Source of the DNA: an uncultured Methanospirillum sp.
GTDB taxonomy: Archaea > Halobacteriota > Methanomicrobia > Methanomicrobiales > Methanospirillaceae
Reading direction: 5' to 3'
Length of the DNA: 64,000 nt
Assembly: GCF_963668475.1 (NCBI RefSeq)
Contig: NZ_OY764544.1
Coordinates: forward strand, 434,001-498,000
The notes under the pieces were generated by a model. The model worked only from the letters and a program-made list of their open reading frames with translations. It was not told where the DNA came from and did not search any database. The position numbers were made by a program, and so were the translations under genes. Shown piece by piece: positions 42,062 to 49,104 of this stretch. Every line of letters starts with the position of its first letter. Positions within the stretch are counted from its first letter, which is position 1.

Positions 42062-44786
42062 GGATTCCTCCTATACGATACTTACAGATCTGAAAATAAT
42101 CACACCCATCACACTGTTTCCCGGGTTTTGCTGGGAATTTTCTCTCTAGGATCTGATCAATCAACCTTTCAACAATCTCTTTAACTTCCACAATCTCATT
42201 GTCCCGTACTGGAACCGGATCAACTCTTGCATCTTCGATATATGCAACCCCACCGGATGAGACTGGTTTTCCTAGGAGTCGGAGCCCATACGCATAGATC
42301 TTCACCTGCATTTTCGCTGCTTCAGGAGCAATCACTTCATCAGAGGTCTTGTAATCCTGGATTTCTAGCCCCTCCGGTGAATTGAGCATCACATCTATCT
42401 TGCCTATAATAGTCCCGTTCCTGACCGGAAACTCGATCCGGTATTCGGATGCATGAACCCGGAGAAGATCCTCCTTTCTCTGGTTTGCAAAAGACAAAAG
42501 TCGCTCACGGGCTACCCGCTTCATACCTTCAAACCGGTTCCTATCAGCATATGGTAGAAAGAACCCGGACTCGATCGACTGATCTACTGCCTGTTCTACT
42601 GTAACTCCCTGCTTGAGCAGTTTTGAGATCTCACCAAGGCAGAAGTGAAGAGCATTTCCAAACCCGAGATCAGGAGAGAGCCCAGGAAGAAAGCCCCATT
42701 CTTTATTCAGACGGTACCGGTATGGACATTGCTGAAAGAGGATGAGATCTTTTGCAGGAAATGAATGAAGCTCGGCATCAGGCTCCGGGGCCTGACATGG
42801 CATTGCCGGAACAGGCCGGGTATATGGATAAGGAATGACCGGTTCTGTTCCGATCTCATCCTCGATAAACTGCGACGGCTGCATGCCTGAATCGCCTTCT
42901 TCCTCGTACCAGCTCAGGCATACCAGATCCCGGGCCCGGGTAAGGGCGACGTAAAATAACTGACGTTCAGCCTCTGTGTTTCCTTCGTACCGGAGAGCAG
43001 GAAAGAGTTCACGAGGAATGAGCCAGTTCTTCCTCTCTCCAATTCGTGATGAGGGAAACTTCCCATCTATCAGGGCAGGAACGAACACAACCGGCCATTC
43101 AAGACCTTTCGCCTGGTGAACTGTAGAGAGGCGGACTGCATCCACAGCAATATCCTGCTCACCGGCTGACTCCTCGTATCGCCAGTATGCATACAGGAAC
43201 AGATACCAGTGGAGATCCCGGACCATCTTTAAGATATCACCGGTCTTACCCCCATAATGATGGGAAGATTCAAAATCGGCTAGAACCCTCCCAAAACTGG
43301 CGATGTTTCCCATCACAACGGCATTCTCAGCATTATCCTGGGATAAGGCGTGAAATCCAAGAATCGAAAGAAGATTGTAGTATGCTGTTGTGAAATTTCG
43401 ATATGCCACACCCTCAAGAACACTATTCTTCCAGTACCCGAGCGTCTTTTTGACAACTTCTTTTGTATGGATCGGTGGTACGACCGAAAACCAGTCCTCT
43501 ATTGCAGAATCGAGGAGAAGTTCCCCGGAGATTGTGTTCTTCCGGTCTTTGATTGATGCCGGGAAAAATCCCTTCGGGGAAAGCCAACAGAAGATCTTTG
43601 CCAGGGCCAGTATCTCCTGCCTCTTGAACAGACCAACCTGACCGGACAGAATGAACGGAATATGATACCTTCGGAGTGCCTGAATAAATGGTATTGCACT
43701 GTTGTTTACACTCCGGAGCAGAATCGCGATATCCTGATACCTGCATGACCCGGAGTTCACAAGTGAGAGGATCTGATCGGCAACTCCTTCAGCCTCATCC
43801 CCGGCGGTTGGATAATCTATCCGGTAGACAGCACCGGTATCAGGCCGTGTTGCAGTCATCGGTTCATACGGTCCGGTACAGAAATGAGAGGCAAGCGTAT
43901 TTGCAACTGATACTATCTGTTTTCCGCTTCTCCGGTTTTCAGGCAGCACAATATCATAAACATCCGGGTAGAAGGTGGCAAACCGCTGGAAACACCCTTC
44001 ATCAGAACCTCTCCACTGGAATATGGTCTGCCGTGGATCTCCGACAACAAAGATATTGTTTCGGCCGATTGTCTTGATCAACGCCTCCTGTGCCGGATTG
44101 ATATCCTGGTACTCATCCACTATCAGATGCCTGATACTCCTGGCCCCATCCGGTGTGGCCTGTAAGTGATTGAGAGCAAGCGTTATCATCCGGTCAAACG
44201 TGAGCAGGTGAAACCGATCAAGATAGGCTTCATATGATCTAACCGAAGCAAAAAACTCGGGAGATTGCTTTTTGATCTCATCCCGGGAGAGGAGATCGTT
44301 ATACATCACAGAGAGGCTCTGCTTGAATATAGATGCCCGGTCGGTGGTGTTTCTCCCGTTTGTAAGACCGATCCGGTCAGAGATATTGATCAAAAGAGCC
44401 ATCTCCTGGTTTTCATCCAGGACCTCCCATGACCCGTATCCAAACTGCTCTTCCAGGATCCGGTTACAGAACCCGTGAATAGTGCCGATATACATATCAC
44501 CGAGCTGGTTGTATATCTCAACCGCTTCTAGACCCAAAACCCGTTTGAAGATCCGGTTCTTCATCGAGGCAGCTGCTTTTTCAGTGAATGTGAATGCTAC
44601 AATGGATCCGGGAGAAAAGTGCTTTTCAAAAAGCAGATAGAGGATTCTCCGGGTCAATGTCTCTGTCTTTCCGGCCCCGGCTCCGGCTATGAGGCGGACA
44701 TATCTTGCTTCTGCTAAAACTGCTTCTTTCTGTGAGTCTGAAAGAGGATGAGGCTCATTAAGAATGTAATCGAGATATTTATTCAT
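42042..44786 (-). CDS. UvrD-type helicase fused to PD-(D/E)XK nuclease, copy 1
   Basis: 914 residues. A superfamily 1A helicase: Walker A RLIAGAGAGKTETL with Lys40, Walker B LIVDEYQDINPAQ, motif IV ENRRSGKQIVSVAN, HQAKGLEWPVVFVP and LFYVALTRARDL. The C-terminal ~230 residues hold a RecB/Cas4-like nuclease (GTIIGKIDVML, GLEIQDYKTSDE) and four Cys placed as in iron-sulfur nucleases (QQCPYRY, KQCDGCDYFQIC). Such proteins process DNA ends, as AddAB-type enzymes do. The last ten residues (IGGIHEKNKR) are absent from the copy at 49105-51822, which stops after the corresponding Arg; they overlap the start of the RT-nitrilase gene. Identity with copy 2 is about nine residues in ten by eye. Confidence 0.9.
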   Translation of the reverse strand: MNKYLDYILNEPHPLSDSQKEAVLAEARYVRLIAGAGAGKTETLTRRILYLLFEKHFSPGSIVAFTFTEKAAASMKNRIFKRVLGLEAVEIYNQLGDMYIGTIHGFCNRILEEQFGYGSWEVLDENQEMALLINISDRIGLTNGRNTTDRASIFKQSLSVMYNDLLSRDEIKKQSPEFFASVRSYEAYLDRFHLLTFDRMITLALNHLQATPDGARSIRHLIVDEYQDINPAQEALIKTIGRNNIFVVGDPRQTIFQWRGSDEGCFQRFATFYPDVYDIVLPENRRSGKQIVSVANTLASHFCTGPYEPMTATRPDTGAVYRIDYPTAGDEAEGVADQILSLVNSGSCRYQDIAILLRSVNNSAIPFIQALRRYHIPFILSGQVGLFKRQEILALAKIFCWLSPKGFFPASIKDRKNTISGELLLDSAIEDWFSVVPPIHTKEVVKKTLGYWKNSVLEGVAYRNFTTAYYNLLSILGFHALSQDNAENAVVMGNIASFGRVLADFESSHHYGGKTGDILKMVRDLHWYLFLYAYWRYEESAGEQDIAVDAVRLSTVHQAKGLEWPVVFVPALIDGKFPSSRIGERKNWLIPRELFPALRYEGNTEAERQLFYVALTRARDLVCLSWYEEEGDSGMQPSQFIEDEIGTEPVIPYPYTRPVPAMPCQAPEPDAELHSFPAKDLILFQQCPYRYRLNKEWGFLPGLSPDLGFGNALHFCLGEISKLLKQGVTVEQAVDQSIESGFFLPYADRNRFEGMKRVARERLLSFANQRKEDLLRVHASEYRIEFPVRNGTIIGKIDVMLNSPEGLEIQDYKTSDEVIAPEAAKMQVKIYAYGLRLLGKPVSSGGVAYIEDARVDPVPVRDNEIVEVKEIVERLIDQILERKFPAKPGKQCDGCDYFQICKYRIGGIHEKNKR
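42064..42071 (-). promoter_or_regulatory. Ribosome binding site for RT-nitrilase inside helicase gene
   Basis: On the minus strand ATAGGAGGAATCC lies directly before the ATG at 42061, encoding Ile-Gly-Gly-Ile of the helicase tail. This is a strong, well-spaced site that makes reinitiation or coupled translation likely. Confidence 0.65.
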
Positions 44787-45344
44787 AATCGATTATTATT
44801 GGAGAGTTGTGTTAGTATTGCGATTATATCCAGATTAAATTTAGCTTTTGCTCATTATATGAGGGCAGACGGACTTTGATTCAGGTGTCTACTGATGTAT
44901 GTAAATCATGTTATTAGGTATTCAGCAGTTTTCTATATCTGATCCAAATATCCGAGATACTGTACCTTCCTAACCATGGACCTGGTTTCAGGTGATAATT
45001 GATGAAACTCGAGAGAGTATTCAATCCCACACCGAGACTTTCTTTTTCAACTCTGGGCTTCATCATTTGGGCAGTGAATCAGTCTGGTTACTTGTAATAC
45101 AATGATTATTTGAGAAAAAGATCATCATCCTGATCACTTCAAGGAATATCGATGAGATCTTCATCAGTGAAATCAAATCACCGTACTATAAAAAACCAAT
45201 ATATGTTGTAGGTATCAGATCGTATCCTGATGATCCGCAAACAATCTTGTCGGTATCTGGTAACCCACAAATACCTGAGTATCTATAAAACCTGAACTGT
45301 TCATACCAGACCACCTGCCGGATTTTCGAGACTTTTAAGAGGGG
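44787..45344. other. Promoter region of helicase copy 1 and duplicated Fic-gene upstream segment
   Basis: About 560 bases. The first ~80 (44787-44870; including attgcgattat and agcttttgctcat) match the region before helicase copy 2 (51823-51900), so the promoter was duplicated with the gene. Bases ~45150-45325 match ~46925-47100, the region before and at the start of the Fic gene; the frame there carries an eroded Fic N-terminus (KPELFIPDHLP compared with KLKPFIPEPLP). Confidence 0.55.
45150..45325 (+). repeat. Duplicate of Fic-gene promoter and first codons
   Basis: ttgtaggtatcagatcg at 45206 recurs at 46981, and similarity continues through cacaaatacctg and gttcataccaga to the Fic start, where this copy breaks down and stops. 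The distance between copies is about 1775 bases, with the GrpB and MNT genes between. Confidence 0.6.
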
Positions 45345-46274
45345 CTATTTCCCACGATGACCTGAAACACCGGAATCGATACGCATCACCCTTCTGACGA
45401 AATCTCCTTTTGCTCTGGTGTACGCTTCCCGATCTATTGTGAACTCTGCAGCTAATCTATATTTCAGATCAGCATACTGCTTGGCTAAAACCGGATTGGA
45501 TCGTAACCGGTCTCTGAATACCAGATTATTCCAGATTTTATGATTACAAGAGGTTATGTGTACATGATGTGTTCTTGCTCTGGTTTTTTCGTCCCGTTTA
45601 ATGAGAGTAATATGATCACCATACCACCAGTATTCCCAGTTTTTTGTATCAGTCAGCCATACAATTCGTGCAATGGCTTCCTGTAATGAAGAGACCTCAA
45701 CTAAAAAATCTAAAATTGGTTTTGCAGGCATTCCGGGAATAGAAGTACTCCCATAATGCTCCATCCTCGTGATAATATCAGAACCAAATTCTTCATAAAA
45801 AGTATCGATGAAAGAAGTAGCCATAGCAGGCCATGACGGATCATATGGGATGAGACGTACTTCATCAGCAGATGCATTATCCGGGAAAAACCAGGATATT
45901 GATCCAAGATACAGTTTTAAATGCTCTTGTTCCAGATTGCATTGTAAAAGGACAGTATCAGATTCAGTAAATAATGCATCATGTACCGGAAACACTGACT
46001 TGTTGCCATGAAAAGATGTTACTTCTATCAGATCTGGAGATATCAGAAGAGTGTCTACGTTGTCCCAATCAGGAATGTAGAAATCTGCATCAGCACCGAA
46101 CGCTATTCCGGCTAGAATGGGACCATTTTTTATATCGTATCGAATAACCCGGACTCCTGATTCCGGAAGATCAGGTCTGGGTAAGTGGGAATAAAAGGCA
46201 CTATGGGACTCTATAAATTTTTCATACGGTTCTGCACCGGAATTAAAAATGTCCCATATACCAATAATCTTCAT
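45345..46274 (-). CDS. GrpB/UPF0157 family protein with N-terminal extension
   Basis: 309 residues from the ATG at 46274 (GTGAG seven bases upstream); the frame is open to 46346 but the extra 24 residues have no support. The C-terminal ~175 residues are a GrpB (UPF0157) domain of the nucleotidyltransferase superfamily: RLIPYDPSWPAMATSF, HYGSTSIPGMPAKPILDFLV and HHVHITSCNHKIW. These proteins may transfer nucleotides to small molecules or RNA; GrpB-type members appear near toxin-antitoxin genes. Residues 1-~140 are a separate alpha/beta domain (AFGADADFYIPDWDNVDTLL) I do not recognise. The gene lies between the two helicase copies with other toxin-antitoxin-type genes. Confidence 0.75.
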   Translation of the reverse strand: MKIIGIWDIFNSGAEPYEKFIESHSAFYSHLPRPDLPESGVRVIRYDIKNGPILAGIAFGADADFYIPDWDNVDTLLISPDLIEVTSFHGNKSVFPVHDALFTESDTVLLQCNLEQEHLKLYLGSISWFFPDNASADEVRLIPYDPSWPAMATSFIDTFYEEFGSDIITRMEHYGSTSIPGMPAKPILDFLVEVSSLQEAIARIVWLTDTKNWEYWWYGDHITLIKRDEKTRARTHHVHITSCNHKIWNNLVFRDRLRSNPVLAKQYADLKYRLAAEFTIDREAYTRAKGDFVRRVMRIDSGVSGHRGK

Positions 46275-46537
46275 AAAAAAACTCACGTGAATTGTTAGCA
46301 ACAAGGTATAGAATTGATAGTAATTATTTTGTTTTCTTTTTGTCACTCAATAAAATAAATTTGATATGCTACCGTATCAGTTTTTATGATAGATGAGCAT
46401 AGAATCCTAAAACCCATGTAAGGCGATGTCTCATATGGAATTTATACAAACGAAAGAAGCATACCATTTGATACAATCAATGATCACAGTATCAAATCAG
46501 GGACATGGAATCAGGATACATACCGGTATGATGCCAC

Positions 46538-46840
46538 GTGAATGACAAAACAAGATTAGATACCATACAATCTACTCTTCAATCACGGAGGCCCCGGCTC
46601 TCTGAACAATACAATATCACCCGCATCGGAGTATTTGGATCTGTCATCAAAGGAACCCAGACAGATGAACGTGACGGTGATCTCCTGGTGGAGTTCTCTG
46701 ATCCCCCTGGATTATTCAGATTCATAGAGATTGAAGCATTTCTATCAGATGCCCTTCAAGCACGTGTAGACCTCGTGGATGCCGAAGGAATAAAACCACG
46801 GCTGAAGATCCGGATTCTTTCAGAGGTCATATATCTCTGA
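46538..46840 (+). CDS. MNT-type nucleotidyltransferase, antitoxin-like
   Basis: 100 residues from a GTG start. RIGVFGSVIKGTQTDERDGD followed by LLVEFSDPPGLF is the minimal nucleotidyltransferase motif (G-S-x-x-x-G then D-x-D), and ARVDLVDAEGIKPRLKIRIL gives the third acidic strand. In bacteria and archaea such proteins (MntA) adenylylate and silence a neighbouring HEPN RNase toxin. Here the partner appears lost: only a ~17-codon HEPN-like remnant follows (46839-46892). The orphan antitoxin may be silent or act on another protein. Confidence 0.75.
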   Translation: MNDKTRLDTIQSTLQSRRPRLSEQYNITRIGVFGSVIKGTQTDERDGDLLVEFSDPPGLFRFIEIEAFLSDALQARVDLVDAEGIKPRLKIRILSEVIYL

Positions 46841-46892
46841 ACCCCATGATGCCCAGGTATTTCTTGAAGATCTACTCGACTCAATGTGAGAC
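46839..46892 (+). pseudogene. HEPN (DUF86-type) toxin remnant
   Basis: Directly after the MNT stop, the frame reads HDAQVFLEDLLDSM then TGA, matching the usual HEPN toxin opening (R/H-D-x-x-V/Y-F/L-L-E-D-I-L). The conserved R-x4-6-H catalytic motif and the rest of the ~115-residue protein are missing. The fragment is too short for certainty. Confidence 0.45.
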
Positions 46893-47059
46893 ATATCATC
46901 ACCCTGATCCATTCCAGAAACAACGTTGAGTTCTTTACCGAGTATTTCATATCATCATACTATAAAAATACCCTATTAAATTGTAGGTATCAGATCGTGC
47001 CCAGATGATCCACTAACAATCTAGCTGGTATCTGGTGACCCACAAATACCTGTTCATCC

Positions 47060-48145
47060 ATGAAACTTAAGCCGTTCATACCAGAACCCCTGCCGCCATC
47101 AGATATAGACTGGATCAGTCATATCCCCCTCATTGGTGCTGCAAACGCAGCATTAGCCAGGTTTGACGGTCTGCTCCAAAGCATACACAGCCCGGATCTC
47201 CTCCTCACCCCGCTTATCACTCAGGAGGCAGTCATATCTTCCCGGATAGAAGGAACACAGGCAACCATGAGAGACCTGTTTCTATTTGAAGCAGGAAGAT
47301 CAGCAGAACTGGATGAAAAACGGCAGGATGTCAGAGAGGTCATGAATTATCAGAGAGCTCTCAGTCATGCACAGGAGAGAATGAAAACCGGGCATCTCTC
47401 CTGGGATCTCATTCTTTCCCTGCATACTATTCTTCGGGATGGCGTAAGAGGGAGTTCATATGTTGGAAGTGTCCGGAATATTCACACTTCCATCGGCCCA
47501 ATCGGGGCACCCATTGAGCAGGCAACCTATATCCCTCCCCCTCCGGAGTTACTTCCAGAGATGATCCATAACTGGGAAGAGTACCTCATCGAATCTGAAA
47601 AGGATGCCCTTGTCCAGCTTGCAGTTCTGAAAGGTCAGTTTGAGATCATACACCCATTTTGTGACGGAAACGGAAGAATAGGCAGAATGATTGTACCCCT
47701 CTTTCTCATGGAAAAGAACCTTCTCTCATATCCTGCATTCTATATCAGTGCATATTTTGACCGGACCAGAGAAGAATACTATACGAGGTTACGGCAGATC
47801 TCACAATCCGGGGACCTCAACGGATGGATATCCTATTTTCTAAATGCCGTCCGTGATCAGGCACTTCTCAATATCACCCGTGCTTCAGACATCGTATCCC
47901 TCTATGATTCGATGAAGGGTGTAATACCGCAGATAATCAGATCTCAATACTCAATCGCCGTGATTGACGCCCTCTTTCAAAGACCAATTGTATCTTCTAC
48001 GGATTTTATGGAGATATCACAAATCCCTCCTGAATCCGGAAAGAGGATTTACAAAAACTTCGGGATGCAGGTATACTTGAGATCATTAGGGAAGGAAAGG
48101 GAAGAAATCCCAGTATCTATCAATTCACAAAATTGGTTCAGATAG
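47060..48145 (+). CDS. Fic family AMP-transferase, frameshifted near C-terminus
   Basis: 361 residues as read. An N-terminal Fic-associated region (AVISSRIEGTQATMRDLFLF) contains an S-x-x-x-E-G inhibitory-helix motif. The Fic core has the active-site loop FEIIHPFCDGNGRIGRMIVP (canonical H-P-F-x-x-G-N-G-R-x-G-R), so it should be able to transfer AMP or a related group to protein hydroxyls. From the A-run at 48053-48057 the frame drifts. Restoring one A continues as KLRDAGILEIIREGKGRNPS, then YQFTKLVQIVENETST to a stop at 48166-48168, which is the usual winged-helix tail of this family. A single-base loss, a sequencing error in a homopolymer, or slippage would explain it. The 5' end is duplicated at 45150-45325. 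Confidence 0.85.
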   Translation: MKLKPFIPEPLPPSDIDWISHIPLIGAANAALARFDGLLQSIHSPDLLLTPLITQEAVISSRIEGTQATMRDLFLFEAGRSAELDEKRQDVREVMNYQRALSHAQERMKTGHLSWDLILSLHTILRDGVRGSSYVGSVRNIHTSIGPIGAPIEQATYIPPPPELLPEMIHNWEEYLIESEKDALVQLAVLKGQFEIIHPFCDGNGRIGRMIVPLFLMEKNLLSYPAFYISAYFDRTREEYYTRLRQISQSGDLNGWISYFLNAVRDQALLNITRASDIVSLYDSMKGVIPQIIRSQYSIAVIDALFQRPIVSSTDFMEISQIPPESGKRIYKNFGMQVYLRSLGKEREEIPVSINSQNWFR

Positions 48146-48168
48146 TTGAGAATGAGACCTCCACATGA

Positions 48169-48566
48169 AAATGGACAGGCTCACCTGGAAATGATAACCA
48201 GTACCATACGATCAGGGGCCGGGATATGAACTGGACCGAAGAGACCTAGGCCGGGTTTTTCTGTACGTAATTCTATAAAAACTCAATCCGCTTACCCATC
48301 TGGCTTTTACTCGCATGGAGAGGGTAAAGTAAATAATTACACTATGCTAATTGTGTTTACATCATATCAGGCTAAAATGACTGTCAGTATACGGGATAAG
48401 GGAAAATACTGGTTAGGTACTTACTTTCGGGATTTCGGGTATGGATGATAAATAGAGATATCCTGGATACGAATTCACAACCTTGAATAGAAGACATGAA
48501 CATTATCTGTCTAGGGATCTAAGAATGGTATATGGGATCTTTCTTTATTGTACAGAGAGGTGAACA
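48169..48566. other. Intergenic region, no gene seen
   Basis: About 400 bases with no coding frame. AT-rich boxes at 48330-48365 could serve the hicBA promoter, though no single box is convincing. Confidence 0.35.
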
Positions 48567-48779
48567 ATGAACACCTTAACAGCAATAATTCATAGTGAGG
48601 GAGAATTATTCGTCTCACTCTGCCCTGAAACCGGAACGGTTAGCCAGGGGAATACTATAGAGGAAGCAATTGAAAATCTCAAAGAAGCAACCGAACTATA
48701 CCTGGAGGAGTTTCCTCTTTCCCCTATATCCCGGAGTCTGATTACCACATTTGAGGTAGCATCCGTTGCAACCCAATAA
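48567..48779 (+). CDS. hicB: HicB-family antitoxin
   Basis: A 70-residue protein with the HicB-like fold: LTAIIHSEGELFVSLCPETG, TVSQGNTIEEAIENLKEATE and a LYLEEF turn, the degraded RNase H-like domain of HicB antitoxins, without an added DNA-binding domain. GAGAGGTGA lies just before the ATG. It precedes hicA in the less common antitoxin-first order and overlaps it by 14 bases, ensuring coupled translation. It is expected to neutralise the HicA RNase. Confidence 0.9.
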   Translation: MNTLTAIIHSEGELFVSLCPETGTVSQGNTIEEAIENLKEATELYLEEFPLSPISRSLITTFEVASVATQ

Positions 48780-48996
48780 ACCCGTTTCCGGAGCAGAGGC
48801 GATAAAAATTCTCTGTAAGAATTTCGGGTTTGAGATATCTGGTAGAAAGGGTAGTCATGTACGCCTTTCAAAAAGTACTCCTGAAGGAAAAGTTGGGACT
48901 GTTATTCCCATGCATGATGAATTAGCTACAGGAACTCTCCGATTTGCATTAAAACTAGCAGGAATCACACTCGAAGAGTTTGAAGTATATCTGTAG
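48766..48996 (+). CDS. hicA: HicA-family mRNA interferase toxin
   Basis: A 76-residue double-stranded-RNA-binding-like toxin from a TTG start inside hicB, with GAGGT upstream. ISGRKGSHVRLSKSTPEGK includes the conserved G-S-H motif with the catalytic His, and TVIPMHDELATGTLRFALKL is the usual C-terminal half. HicA proteins cleave mRNA when released from HicB. Both genes appear intact, unlike the MNT-HEPN remains nearby. Confidence 0.9.
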   Translation: MQPNKPVSGAEAIKILCKNFGFEISGRKGSHVRLSKSTPEGKVGTVIPMHDELATGTLRFALKLAGITLEEFEVYL

Positions 48997-49104
48997 CAAG
49001 GTATTTGCAGTGAATATTTTTCGTTCTTCGTCACGTTATAAGAATAGACAGATTATTACCTCGGTACTATTCTCATCTTTTTGGTTTTTTTCCCACCAAA
49101 CTCT

